Assembly (NCBI RefSeq): GCF_026343295.1
Contig: NZ_JAPELY010000002.1
Location: forward strand, 310,001-374,000
Length of the DNA: 64,000 nt
From: Streptomyces sp. NBC_00083
GTDB taxonomy: Bacteria > Actinomycetota > Actinomycetes > Streptomycetales > Streptomycetaceae
Reading direction: 5' to 3'
Shown here piece after piece: positions 44,405 to 53,729 of this stretch. The position numbers were made by a program, and so were the translations under genes. The notes below the pieces were generated by a model. That model was not told the origin of the DNA. It saw only the letters and a list, made by a program, of their open reading frames with translations, and ran no database searches. Within the stretch, counting starts at the first letter, position 1. Each line of letters starts with the position of its first letter.

Positions 44405-45309
44405 AGAAACTTCCCGTTGTGGGGCCCTGGATCGTCCGGCTCATGCGGACCCACGCCTGGCGCTCCTACGAGCGGCTCGACCGCGTCTACTGGTCCAGGC
44501 TGGCCGCCGCCATCACCTTCATCAGCTTCCTCGCGCTGTTCCCGCTGCTCACCGTAGGCGCCGCCGTCGCGGCCGCGCTGCTCTCCGGCGACCAGGTGCA
44601 GAAGTTCCAGCACACCATCGCCGAGCAGGTCCCCGGCATCTCCGACCAGCTCGACCTCCAGTCCCTGATCGACAACGCGGGCACCGTCGGCCTCGTGGCC
44701 GGTGCCCTGCTGCTCTTCACGGGCATCGGCTGGGTCTCCCAGATGCGCGGCTGTCTGCGCGTGGTGTGGGAGGCCGAGGACACCGACGCCGAGGAGAACC
44801 CCGTCCTGCGCAAGCTCAAGGACGGCGGCATCCTGCTGGGCCTCGGCGCCGCGGGGCTCGCCTCCTGGGCCGCGTCCTCCGTCGGCTCCACCGCCGTCGG
44901 CTGGACCGCCGACAAGCTCGGCATCGACCAGGGCGGCGCGGGGGGCGTGTTCCTGCGCGTCGCGGCGATCGCCGTCGCCGTCGTCGCGGACTTCCTGCTC
45001 CTGCTGTACGTCCTGACGCTGCTGCCCGGCGTGAGCCCGCCGCGCCGGAGGCTCTTCGTGGCGGCGCTGGTCTTCGCGATCGGCTTCGAACTCCTGAAGC
45101 TGCTGCTCGGCGGCTACATCAAGGGCGTCGCGGCCAAGAGCATGTACGGGGCCTTCGGGGTGCCCATCGCGCTGCTGCTCTGGATCAACTTCACGGCGAA
45201 GCTGCTCCTGTTCTGCGCGGCGTGGACGGCCACCCCGTCGAAGGAGGACGACCCGGCTCTCGCCGAGGACCCCGGCCCCGGCGCCTCCGGAGCGGTCGCC
45301 ACCGACTGA
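44392..45309 (+). CDS. YihY/BrkB-family inner-membrane protein
   Basis: The 305-residue protein has six membrane spans and the family segments WSRLAAAITFISFLALFPLL, GWVSQMRGCLRVVWEAED, YGAFGVPIALLLWINFTAK. The molecular role of YihY/BrkB proteins is unknown, though some act in lipid transport. ATG 44392 lies inside the end of gtrA, so it is the last gene of the DPA operon. It converges with the carboxypeptidase gene. Confidence 0.9.
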   Translation: MDWLKKLPVVGPWIVRLMRTHAWRSYERLDRVYWSRLAAAITFISFLALFPLLTVGAAVAAALLSGDQVQKFQHTIAEQVPGISDQLDLQSLIDNAGTVGLVAGALLLFTGIGWVSQMRGCLRVVWEAEDTDAEENPVLRKLKDGGILLGLGAAGLASWAASSVGSTAVGWTADKLGIDQGGAGGVFLRVAAIAVAVVADFLLLLYVLTLLPGVSPPRRRLFVAALVFAIGFELLKLLLGGYIKGVAAKSMYGAFGVPIALLLWINFTAKLLLFCAAWTATPSKEDDPALAEDPGPGASGAVATD

Positions 45310-45311
45310 GG

Positions 45312-46628
45312 TCAGCGCCGCCGGAGCGGCCAGCGCCGGTTGATCAGGAAGACCGCGCCGGCCACCAGGGCCAGTGCGCCGCCGGCGATCCCGAGCGCGG
45401 TGCCGGCGCCGCCGCTCTCGCCCTTGGCCGCGGACGCCTGCCCGGGGCGGTTCTTCGCCCCGGCCTGCGCGCTGCCGGCGCTCGCGCCCGTGCTCGTGCC
45501 GGTCTTGGCCGTCGCCGACTTCGGCGGGACCAGGTCACCGACCGGGGTGACCTTCCCGCTGGCCGCGAACCCCCAGTCGAGCAGCCGCGCCGCCTCCTTG
45601 TAGACGGCCTGGCTCTCGCGCGCCTCGGGGTTCATGACGGTGACGAGGAGCACCTTGCCGTTCCGCTCGGCGACCCCGGTGAAGGTGGCACCCGCGTTGG
45701 TGGTGTTGCCGTTCTTGACGCCCGCGATGCCCTTGTACGGGTTGAGCCCGAAGTCGCCGGTGAGCAGCCGGTTGGTGTTCTGGATCTCGAACGTCTCGCG
45801 CTTCTTGTCCTTGTTCTCGGCGCCGGGGAACTTGGCGGTCGCCGTCGCGCAGTACTCGCGGAAGTCCTTGTTCTGCAGCCCCGAGCGGGCGAACAGCGTC
45901 AGGTCGTAGGCGCTGGAGACCTGGCCCGGCATGTCGTAGCCGTCCGGTGAGACGACCCGTGTGTCGAGGGCCTGGAGGTCGTCGGCCTGGGTCTGCATGT
46001 CCTGGACGGTCTTGGCCACGCCGCCGTTCATCGAGGACAGCACGTGCACGGCGTCGTTGCCCGAGCGCAGGAAGACCCCGAGCCACAGGTCGTGCACCGA
46101 GTACGACAGGTTCTCCTTCACGCCGACCAGGCTGCTGCCCGCGCCGAGCCCGGCCAGGTCCTTCGCGACCACCAGGTGCTGCTCGTCCCGGGGGAACTTG
46201 GGCAGCACGGTGTCGGCGAAGAGCATCTTCAGGGTGGACGCGGGGGGCAGCCGCCAGTGCGGATTGTGCGAGGCGAGCACCTTGCCGCTCTCGGCGTCCG
46301 CGACGATCCAGGACCGTCCCGTCACGTCCTTGGGGAGCACGGGCGCACCGGCGCCCAGCCGCACCTGCGTGCCGGCCTCGCCGAGCAGGTCCCCGCCCAC
46401 CTTCGACATGCCGGTGGGCGGCGCGTCATTGCGCTGGCCCGGGGCGCCGGGCGTCGGCGAGGCGGCCGGCTTGTCGTCCCGGGGCGCCGCCGCGGCGGGT
46501 GCCGCCGCGAGCGCGGGCAGCACGGCGGCGGCCACGGCGACGGACAGGGCCAGCCCGGCGGCCCGCTTCGGCGCGCGCGGACGCGACGCGGGGAGGAGGG
46601 GATGCTCGGCGCTCTTGATCACGTTCAC
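45312..46628 (-). CDS. D-alanyl-D-alanine carboxypeptidase (S11, PBP5-like)
   Basis: The 438-residue protein has a signal peptide (GLALSVAVAAAVLPALAAAP), a Pro-rich linker, the S11 active site Ser131-Thr-Leu-Lys134 in PASTLKML, SGNDAV, and KNGNT as the KTG-equivalent triad. A Ser/Gly/Ala linker and a C-terminal membrane anchor with a positive tail (GGALALVAGAVFLINRRW) follow. It trims stem pentapeptides outside the membrane. Several GTG codons (46622, 46628, 46636) could start it, none with a clear ribosome site. Confidence 0.92.
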   Translation of the reverse strand: MNVIKSAEHPLLPASRPRAPKRAAGLALSVAVAAAVLPALAAAPAAAAPRDDKPAASPTPGAPGQRNDAPPTGMSKVGGDLLGEAGTQVRLGAGAPVLPKDVTGRSWIVADAESGKVLASHNPHWRLPPASTLKMLFADTVLPKFPRDEQHLVVAKDLAGLGAGSSLVGVKENLSYSVHDLWLGVFLRSGNDAVHVLSSMNGGVAKTVQDMQTQADDLQALDTRVVSPDGYDMPGQVSSAYDLTLFARSGLQNKDFREYCATATAKFPGAENKDKKRETFEIQNTNRLLTGDFGLNPYKGIAGVKNGNTTNAGATFTGVAERNGKVLLVTVMNPEARESQAVYKEAARLLDWGFAASGKVTPVGDLVPPKSATAKTGTSTGASAGSAQAGAKNRPGQASAAKGESGGAGTALGIAGGALALVAGAVFLINRRWPLRRR

Positions 46629-46746
46629 GGGAGACACGTTCGAGAACGTACAGGCTGCGACCGGCGATCCGATCATCGTACGGATGACCCGCCGGGAGCT
46701 CCCACCCGGCCGGAGGTGTCCGAGGGCGGACGCCGATACTGGAGCC

Positions 46747-47019
46747 ATGAAACTCAGCCGCCCCCTCTCCTGGTTCCTGCTCGTCTTCGGTGCGTGGAGC
46801 TGGGTCATCTGGATCACTTTCGTGAAGAACCTGTGGAAGGACGGCAGCGGGCTCGCCTTCGACGCCGCCGGTGACCCCACCGCGTACTTCTGGGTCCACC
46901 TGCTGCTCGCCATCACGTCGTTTCTCCTGGGGACGGCGGTGGGGGCGATCGGGTTCCGTTCGCTGCGGGTCCTGCGCCGTGAACAGGCGGCTACGGAGGG
47001 TTCCGTCACGCTCGGCTAA
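46747..47019 (+). CDS. SCO4848-family small membrane protein
   Basis: The 90-residue protein has two spans, SWFLLVFGAWSWVIWITFV and FWVHLLLAITSFLLGTAVGA, a short loop with WKDGSGLAF, and a charged tail. This is the protein known as the SCO4848 family in Streptomyces, of unknown function and typically encoded next to the D-Ala-D-Ala carboxypeptidase, as here (divergent). GGAG precedes the ATG. Confidence 0.88.
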   Translation: MKLSRPLSWFLLVFGAWSWVIWITFVKNLWKDGSGLAFDAAGDPTAYFWVHLLLAITSFLLGTAVGAIGFRSLRVLRREQAATEGSVTLG

Positions 47020-47151
47020 CGAGTGGCTGTGAGTGATTGGTTGTCTCTTCCACAATGTGAAGGTCGTGTGATTGGCTGAGCCCCATCACGGGCGCAGCGT
47101 GCCGACTCCGCGCGCCCGGCAAGGGTGGGGCGTTCCGAGGAGAGCACGGCG

Positions 47152-48714
47152 ATGCGGTCGATCCGTATGCGGATGGTGGCAATAGGCGCGGCGGTGGTGG
47201 TCGCCGGCGTAGGGGGTTGGCAGCTGCTGCCGTCCGATCACGAGAAGAAGGACCCCATCGTCGTCGGCACGACCGACGTCATCACGTCGCTCGACCCGGC
47301 GGGCGCCTACGACGCGGGGTCCTGGGCGGTCTACAACAATGTCTACCAGTCGCTGCTCACCTTCCGTGAGGGAAGCTCGACGCCGGTGCCGGACGCCGCC
47401 AAGAGCTGCACCTTCGTCGGGCAGAAGCTCCAGACGTACCAGTGCGAACTCCGCGACGACGTCAGCTTCTCCAGCGGGCACAAGATGACCGCCGAGGACG
47501 TGAAGTTCTCCTTCGACCGCATCTTCAAGATCAAATCGGACCTCGGCCCCGAGCCGCTGTTCTCGATGATCGCCTCGGTGAAGGCCGAGGGGAACACGGT
47601 CACCTTCAACCTGAAGACGAAGGACGCCACCTTCCCCTCGAAGCTCGCCACCGGCGCGGGCTCCATCGTCGACAGCAGCCAGTACCCGGCGGACGGGCTG
47701 CGCAAGGGCGACTCGGTGAGCGGCTCGGGCCCGTACCTGCTCAAGGGGTACACGAAGGACTCCTCGGGGCACCCCGTCAGCGCGAGCCTGGAGCCCAATC
47801 CGCATTACCACGGCGCCGTGACCAAGTCGGGGCTGCCCATCACGGTGCGCTACTTCGCCGAGGCCGACCAGCTCAACGACGCCTGGCAGGCGAAGCAGGT
47901 CGACGTCACCCACCGTGAGATGCCGCCGTCGGTGCTGGCCAAGCTGTCGCCGGGCCCCGATCTGCGCATCACCACCTCGCCCGGCTACGACATCCGCGCG
48001 ATGAACTTCAACCTCAAGTCGCCGAGCCCGGTCTCCAGGGTCAAGGTCCGCGAGGCCGCCGCGGCGCTCATCGACCGCGGAGCGCTCGTCAACGCCGTCT
48101 ACAGCGGCACCGTCGACCCGCTGTACTCGGTGATCCCGCAGGGCTTCACCGGCCACAGCACCGCGTTCTTCGACGCCTACCCGCAGCCCGACGCGGTCAA
48201 GGCGAAGTCGCTCCTGAAGGGCGAACAGCTCCCGGTCCGCTTCGACATGGCGTACCGCAAGCTCGGCGCCAACGGCGCGGAGGCCGAGGAGATCAAGAAG
48301 CAGCTCGAAAAGGACGGCCTGTTCAAGGTCAACCTGATCGCCGAGGCCGACTGGCCGAAGATGCAGCAGAACTACGCCGAGGGCAAGTACGACGCGTACA
48401 CGGCGGGCTGGCTCGCCGACTTCCCCGACCCCGACAACTTCAGCCAGCCGCTCGTCGGCACCGGCAACAGCCTCCACAACAACTACTCCGACAAGACGGC
48501 GGACGAACTCATCCGCCAGACCCAGGAGTACACCGACCGCGGCCGCACCGCCGAGGACTTCAAGGCGCTCCAGGAGAAGGTCGCCGAGGACGTTCCGCTG
48601 ATCCCGCTGTGGCAGGGCAAGAACTACGTGCTCGGCAACAAGGACATCAGCGGCTCGCAGTACCTCTCGGACGGCACGGGCGTATGGCGGCTGTGGGAGC
48701 TGGGCTGGATCTGA
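47152..48714 (+). CDS. Oligopeptide-type ABC substrate-binding protein (orphan)
   Basis: The 520-residue family-5 solute-binding protein opens with a membrane segment (MVAIGAAVVVAGVGGWQLL) and no lipobox Cys, so it is anchored by an uncleaved helix or secreted. Family marks include VVGTTDVITSLDPAGAYD, LRDDVSFSSGHKMTAEDV, SGSGPYLLKGY, ADFPDPDNF and LIPLWQGKNYV. No permease or ATPase genes adjoin it. The start at 47152 has GGAGAG seven bases upstream. Confidence 0.9.
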   Translation: MRSIRMRMVAIGAAVVVAGVGGWQLLPSDHEKKDPIVVGTTDVITSLDPAGAYDAGSWAVYNNVYQSLLTFREGSSTPVPDAAKSCTFVGQKLQTYQCELRDDVSFSSGHKMTAEDVKFSFDRIFKIKSDLGPEPLFSMIASVKAEGNTVTFNLKTKDATFPSKLATGAGSIVDSSQYPADGLRKGDSVSGSGPYLLKGYTKDSSGHPVSASLEPNPHYHGAVTKSGLPITVRYFAEADQLNDAWQAKQVDVTHREMPPSVLAKLSPGPDLRITTSPGYDIRAMNFNLKSPSPVSRVKVREAAAALIDRGALVNAVYSGTVDPLYSVIPQGFTGHSTAFFDAYPQPDAVKAKSLLKGEQLPVRFDMAYRKLGANGAEAEEIKKQLEKDGLFKVNLIAEADWPKMQQNYAEGKYDAYTAGWLADFPDPDNFSQPLVGTGNSLHNNYSDKTADELIRQTQEYTDRGRTAEDFKALQEKVAEDVPLIPLWQGKNYVLGNKDISGSQYLSDGTGVWRLWELGWI

Positions 48715-48904
48715 GCCGCGGGCCGCACGCCGGCCGGGCCGCCGGGGGCGGTGGGGCCGGCCCCGGGCCGCGTCCGGTGGCGTCGGGCCGATGGGGCCCG
48801 TGGGGCCGGAGTGAACCGGTGGGGTTCACCCAAAGGGCTTCTGTCCAAGCCGCCACCGGTTCTGCTCCATTGACCCCGCCCGGACTCGCTGCTTCCGTCG
48901 AGGG

Positions 48905-51118
48905 ATGCGCCTTTCCCGCCGTACGCTCCTGAGCTCGCTCGCCGGATCGGCCCTCGCCCTCGGGGCGGGCACCGGGACCGGACACGCCGCCGGGGCCCGG
49001 GGCCCCGCCGCGCCGGACCCGGCCGCGCGGGCCCTGGCCCGGCTGCTGCCCCGCCACACCGGCCAGGTCACCTTCCGCGCCCCGGCGGACGCGGCCGACC
49101 GCGACCGGGACCGCGATCGCTTCCGCGTCTCGGGCGGCGCCGGCCGCATCCTCGTCGAGGGCACCACCCCGGCCGTCCAACTCACCGGATTCCACTGGTA
49201 CTTGCGGCAGGTGGCCCACGCCCACATCTCCTGGGCCGGCGAGCAGACCGCCCTGCCCGCCACCCTGCCCGCCGTGCCCGCGCCCATCGAGAGGTCGGCC
49301 GGCGTCACCCACCGCTTCGCCTTCAACGACACCAACGACGGCTACACCGGCCCGTACCACGACTGGGCCTACTGGGAGCGCGAACTCGACGTCCTGGCCC
49401 TGCACGGCTACAACGAGGTGCTCGTCTACCTCGGCGCGGACAGCGTCTACCACCGCACCTTCCTCCAGCACGGCTACGACGACGCCGAACTGCGCGCCTG
49501 GCTCCCCGGGCCCGCGCACCAGCCCTGGTGGCTGCTCCAGAACATGTCCGGGTTCGGCGGTCCGCTCAGCCGTCAACTCCTCGACGAGCGCGCCGAGTTG
49601 GCGGTCCGTGTCGTGACCCGGCTGCGCGAACTCGGCATGAGTCCGGTGCTGCCCGGCTACTTCGGCACGGTCCCGCCGGGCTTCACCGACCGCGACCCGG
49701 AGGCCCGTGTGGTGCCGCAGGGCGTCTGGGGCGGCTTCCCCCGGCCCGACTGGCTCGACCCGCGCACCGACTCCTTCGCCCGGGTCGCGCAGACGTTCTA
49801 CGATGTACAGACCGAACTGCTCGGCGCCGCACCGGCCTACAAGATGGACCTGCTGCACGAGGGCGGCACCCCCGGCGACGTGCCGATCGGCGACGCCGCG
49901 CGGGCCGTCGAAACGGCGCTGCGCACGGCGCACCCCGGGGCGCTCTGGACCATCCTGGGCTGGCAGAACAACCCGCACCGCGAGATCGTCGAAGCCGTCG
50001 ACACGACCCGGCTCCTCATCGTCGACGGCCTCTCCGACCGCTTCCCCTCCGTCACCGACCGCGAGAAGAGCTGGGAGGGCACGCCCTACGCCTTCGGCTC
50101 CATCTGGAACTTCGGCGGCCACACCGCGATGGGAGCCAACACCCCCGACTGGGCGTCCCTGTACGAGAAGTGGCGCACCAAGCCCGACAGCGCGCTCGAC
50201 GGGATCGCGCTCATGCCGGAGGGCGCGGACAACAACCCCGCCGCGTTCGCCCTCTTCTCCGACCTGCCCTGGACGGACGGCCCGCTCGATCTCCAGGAGT
50301 GGTTCCGGCAGTGGCCGCGCTACCGGTACGGCGCCGACGACCCGCACGCGGCCCTCGCGTGGGACGTGCTGCGCCGCACCGCGTACGGCACCACGCGCGC
50401 CGACTCCTGGAGCGAGGGCGCGGACGGCCTGTTCGGCGCCCGCCCCGACCTGAACGTCCTGGCGGCCGCATACTTCTCGCCCCACCAACTGCGGTACGAC
50501 GCGGCCGAGTTCGCCAAGGCGCTGCCCGCGCTCCTGGCCGTGGCGCCCGCCCTGCGCACCTCGTCGGCCTACCGCTACGACCTGCTGGACGTGGCCCGCC
50601 AGACCCTCTCCAACCGGTCCCGCCGGCTGCTCCCGGACATCCGCGCCGCCTACACGGCTAAGGACACCCAGCGCTTCGCGAGCCTCACGGGGGAGTGGCT
50701 GCGCGACCTGGACCTCCTGGAACGCGTCGTCGCGACCGACCGGGGCCATCTCCTGGGGCGGTGGCTCGCAGACGCCCGGTCGTGGGGCGCGACGGCCGAG
50801 GAGAAGGGCCGCCTGGAGTACGACGCGCTGACCCTCCTCACGGTGTGGGGGCCCCGCGCGGCGGCCGACGACGGGCATCTGCGGGACTACGCCAACCGCG
50901 AGTGGTCCGGCCTGGTCGGCGGCCTCTACACCCTGCGCTGGCGCACCTTCTTCGACACCCTGACCACGGCCCTCACCACGGGCCGCCCCCCGGCCCCCGT
51001 CGACTGGTACGCCCTGGAGGACACCTGGGTGCGCACCCACCCGCCGTTCGCGACGGAGCCCAGGGGCGACATCGTGAAGGTGGCGGGGGAGGTGAGCCGG
51101 ACCCTCGGCCTCGGCTAA
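48905..51118 (+). CDS. Alpha-N-acetylglucosaminidase (GH89), Tat-exported
   Basis: The 737-residue protein starts MRLSRRTLLSSLAGSALALG, a twin-Arg signal. The GH89 (NAGLU) domain follows: FHWYLRQVAHAHISW, NVLALHGYN-like segment LDVLALHGYNEVLVY, NMSGFGGPLS, YKMDLLHEGG, and GSIWNFGGHTAMGAN, conserved in human NAGLU. It removes terminal alpha-linked GlcNAc outside the cell, with the GH20 enzyme at 58283 a possible functional partner. Its stop overlaps that of the convergent TetR gene. Confidence 0.92.
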   Translation: MRLSRRTLLSSLAGSALALGAGTGTGHAAGARGPAAPDPAARALARLLPRHTGQVTFRAPADAADRDRDRDRFRVSGGAGRILVEGTTPAVQLTGFHWYLRQVAHAHISWAGEQTALPATLPAVPAPIERSAGVTHRFAFNDTNDGYTGPYHDWAYWERELDVLALHGYNEVLVYLGADSVYHRTFLQHGYDDAELRAWLPGPAHQPWWLLQNMSGFGGPLSRQLLDERAELAVRVVTRLRELGMSPVLPGYFGTVPPGFTDRDPEARVVPQGVWGGFPRPDWLDPRTDSFARVAQTFYDVQTELLGAAPAYKMDLLHEGGTPGDVPIGDAARAVETALRTAHPGALWTILGWQNNPHREIVEAVDTTRLLIVDGLSDRFPSVTDREKSWEGTPYAFGSIWNFGGHTAMGANTPDWASLYEKWRTKPDSALDGIALMPEGADNNPAAFALFSDLPWTDGPLDLQEWFRQWPRYRYGADDPHAALAWDVLRRTAYGTTRADSWSEGADGLFGARPDLNVLAAAYFSPHQLRYDAAEFAKALPALLAVAPALRTSSAYRYDLLDVARQTLSNRSRRLLPDIRAAYTAKDTQRFASLTGEWLRDLDLLERVVATDRGHLLGRWLADARSWGATAEEKGRLEYDALTLLTVWGPRAAADDGHLRDYANREWSGLVGGLYTLRWRTFFDTLTTALTTGRPPAPVDWYALEDTWVRTHPPFATEPRGDIVKVAGEVSRTLGLG

Positions 51119-51858
51119 CTCTTCTTGCGGGAGGCCGCGGCCTGCGACATCCCCGGCAGGAAGTCCGTGAACAGCTCGTGCACCTCGTGGACCAGGGGCC
51201 GCAGCACCCGGAACCGGGCGAGCGCGACGCCCCGGGTGGTGAGCTTGGCGCCCCGCGCCGCGAGCCGGTAGCTGCGCTCGCGGCCCTCGGAGCGGTCGAA
51301 CACCCAGTACAGGACGAGCCCCATCTGCGACAGCCACATCAACTCGGGCAGTACGTCGACGAGTTCGGCCGGCACCTTGGTCTTCGTGCCGGCCAGGACC
51401 TCGCGGTGCACGGAGATCGCGGCCTCGCGGGCGTGCTCCGACTCCGTGGAGAACGGGCTGAGCGGGCTGTCCGGATCCGCCGCGTTCTTGAAGAACTGCG
51501 CCGCGAACTCGTGGTACGGCGACGCGATGTCGAGCCAGACCCGCAGCACCCCGGCGAGCCGCGCCTCCAGATCCGTCTCGGTGTCCAGGACCTCCCGCAC
51601 GGCCGCGTGGTGCTGGGCGGCGATCCGGTCGTAGAAGCCCTGGATCAGGTGCTCCTTGCCGGCGAAGTAGTAGTACGCGTTGCCGACCGAGACCCCGGCC
51701 TCCTGGGCGATGGCCCGCATCGTGGTCTTGTCGTACCCCCGCTCCTGGAAGAGCCGCATCGCGGTCTCCAGGATCAGGGTGCGGGTCTGCTCGCCCTTGG
51801 CGGGCCGGGACCCGGCCCCATCCGGGGCCGTCTCTTCGGACACGTTCTCTGCTGGCAC
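51115..51858 (-). CDS. TetR-family transcriptional regulator
   Basis: The 247-residue protein has an N-terminal TetR helix-turn-helix: ILETAMRLFQERGYDKTTMR, AIAQEAGVSVGNAYYYFAGK. The C-terminal ligand domain is helical with YWVFDRSEGRERSYRLAARG and VLRPLVHEVHELFTDFLPG. The start is GTG 51858. The next upstream gene is the kinase, 284 bp away and divergent. Target and ligand unknown. Confidence 0.9.
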   Translation of the reverse strand: MPAENVSEETAPDGAGSRPAKGEQTRTLILETAMRLFQERGYDKTTMRAIAQEAGVSVGNAYYYFAGKEHLIQGFYDRIAAQHHAAVREVLDTETDLEARLAGVLRVWLDIASPYHEFAAQFFKNAADPDSPLSPFSTESEHAREAAISVHREVLAGTKTKVPAELVDVLPELMWLSQMGLVLYWVFDRSEGRERSYRLAARGAKLTTRGVALARFRVLRPLVHEVHELFTDFLPGMSQAAASRKKS

Positions 51859-52057
51859 GCCACGAGCCTAATCGGCCAGGTGGAAGCGCGGAGGCCAGGG
51901 TTCACACCCGCGCGCGGCAGCCCCGTCACGTTCATCACCAGGGAGCACTGGGAGGCGAGGACGCGCAGTCGCCCCGGGTGCATGTGCCGTACGGGTCGCA
52001 CCGGCGGCGCTGCGCCAGGGTGTGCCCAACGGGCCGGACCGCCCCCGGGCGCCGTCG

Positions 52058-52084
52058 ATGACGAGCCGATCCGGCACTCGTCAT
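52058..52084. promoter_or_regulatory. Palindrome upstream of the kinase gene
   Basis: ATGACGAG (52058-52065) and CTCGTCAT (52077-52084) form a perfect 8-bp inverted repeat with an 11-bp centre, 59 bp before the kinase start in the TetR-kinase divergent region. It could be an operator. Confidence 0.4.
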
Positions 52085-52142
52085 GATCTACACCGGCCGC
52101 CCGCTGTAGCGTGACCGTCGGACAGGGGAGGGTGATCCGGCG

Positions 52143-53585
52143 GTGGCGGTGATTCTCGGGGCGGGCCAAGCACTGGCCCAAGGCCGTTATGTCATTGAGG
52201 AGTTGATCGGCGAGGGCGGCATGGCCGCGGTGTACCGGGCCGTGGACACCTCGCTTGGCAGGGTCGTCGCGGTCAAGACGATGAACGCCGCCGTGGCATC
52301 CGTGCCCGGCAACCGCGAGCGGTTCCGCCGCGAGGCCCGGATGATGGCCCGGCTGAGCGAACCCCATGTGGTCGCGGTGCACGACGTGGGGGAGGAGAGC
52401 CTGGCCGGGGCCGTCGTTCCCTTCCTCGTCATGGAGTACGTAAGAGGGCGCGACCTCGGCGCGTATCTTCGGGAACGGCCCGGCGGCCTTCCTCTCGACC
52501 AAGCACTGCGCATCACCGCGGACGTGCTGATGGCACTCGCCGCGAGCCACGCCCAGGGGCTGGTACACCGGGACATCAAACCCGCCAACGTCCTGGTGAC
52601 CGAGCGCGGGTCGGTGAAAGTGACGGACTTCGGCATCGCTCGGGCGCTCTGCCAGGACGGCGCGGGCACGGCTCTCACAGGAACCGGCTTCGTCATCGGC
52701 ACACCGCACTACATGGCGCCCGAGCAGTTCGAGGGGCGCGGAGCCATCGACGAGCGGGCAGACCTGTACGCGGTGGGCGTCATGCTCTTCGAACTGCTCA
52801 CCGGCGCTGTCCCGTTCGACGCGGACACCGGGAACGCGATCGGCTACCAGCACTGCACGATGACACCCCCGACACTCGCCGAGGCGGGCGCCGACGTTCC
52901 CTCCGCGGTCGAGGACATCGTGGCGCGCGCCTTGGCCAAGAGCCGGCAGGACCGGTTCCCCGACGCACCGTCCATGCGGCTGGCGCTGGTGCGGTTGCTG
53001 CCCAAACGCCTTGAGGAGGAGGCGGGAAATCGCCCGACCGTGCTGGACAGCGGTGCAACGGCGGCCGATACCGACCTGCACGCGGCGCGCACGCGGACCG
53101 GGCCCGTGCCCGGGGGTGGGCCCGGCCGCCCGCCCGCACTTCTGGCTCCGCCGGTCCACCCGCCCGTCCCGGCGGGACCGGCATCAGAGCCCGCCCATGT
53201 GCCCGCGCCGCCCCAGTCTCCGCCCACGCTCGCGTACGTCCTGCCGCCGACCGCCCCGTTCGCCGGACCAGCGCCCACGACGCCTCGTGGCCTGCGCGAG
53301 CGTCGGCGTTTGATCGGCCGCTCGTACGCGCTGATCGTGCTGACCCTGCTGCTCGACGTTCTGGTGTACCGCGCGAACATCCCACGGGGCCTGGTCGTGC
53401 TGCCCGCGGTGTCCTCCGCCTGTGGATTCTGGCTGGCGGGCAAGGGCGGTGTGGCATCACTGACCGAATCGCGTCGCGTGGGGTCCGGGCTCCTTCAGGT
53501 GAGCGCCCTGCTGCCGCTGGTGATCCACTCCGCACTCGGACTCGCCGCCCTGGTCGACATCGCTACGGTGCTGTCGGCGCCGTAG
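52143..53585 (+). CDS. Serine/threonine protein kinase with C-terminal membrane segments
   Basis: The 480-residue protein is a complete Hanks-type kinase (16-280): GEGGMAAVYRA loop, AVK lysine, HRDIKPANVL catalytic loop, DFG magnesium loop in VTDFGIARAL, and APE. A Pro-rich linker (300-385) leads to three or four hydrophobic segments (SYALIVLTLLLDVLVY, GLVVLPAVSSACGFWLAG, LLQVSALLPLVIHSALGL), rather than the PASTA outer domain of PknB. It would thus be an integral-membrane kinase without an outer sensor. GTG start, with GGGAGG somewhat distant (about 12 bases). Confidence 0.92.
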   Translation: MAVILGAGQALAQGRYVIEELIGEGGMAAVYRAVDTSLGRVVAVKTMNAAVASVPGNRERFRREARMMARLSEPHVVAVHDVGEESLAGAVVPFLVMEYVRGRDLGAYLRERPGGLPLDQALRITADVLMALAASHAQGLVHRDIKPANVLVTERGSVKVTDFGIARALCQDGAGTALTGTGFVIGTPHYMAPEQFEGRGAIDERADLYAVGVMLFELLTGAVPFDADTGNAIGYQHCTMTPPTLAEAGADVPSAVEDIVARALAKSRQDRFPDAPSMRLALVRLLPKRLEEEAGNRPTVLDSGATAADTDLHAARTRTGPVPGGGPGRPPALLAPPVHPPVPAGPASEPAHVPAPPQSPPTLAYVLPPTAPFAGPAPTTPRGLRERRRLIGRSYALIVLTLLLDVLVYRANIPRGLVVLPAVSSACGFWLAGKGGVASLTESRRVGSGLLQVSALLPLVIHSALGLAALVDIATVLSAP

Positions 53586-53663
53586 GGGGCGTGGACGCGG
53601 TGGGGGGCGTACAGGACGGGCCGGCTCCCCGGAGGGGATCACCGCGCGTTCACCGGTACGGGT

Positions 53664-53707
53664 GAGGGCCCCGCCCCCGGAAGCGAACTTCCAGGTGCGG
53701 GGCCCTC
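53664..53707. terminator. Terminator between convergent kinase and sdhB
   Basis: GAGGGCCCCGC (53664-53674) pairs with 53697-53707; an inner GGAAG/CTTCC stem completes the structure. It lies just past sdhB on the minus strand and can serve both genes. Confidence 0.8.
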
Positions 53708-53729
53708 GCACACGTACGGCCGGGAAGGG

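Noticed and set aside
51868-52077. A 69-codon open frame between TetR and kinase genes
   Set aside because: No ribosome site, Arg/Ala/Pro-biased composition, and it covers the kinase promoter region.
52143-53585. Recent horizontal transfer of the kinase gene
   Set aside because: The distant ribosome site was suggestive, but base composition and codon use look similar to the neighbours, and no mobile element or repeat borders it.
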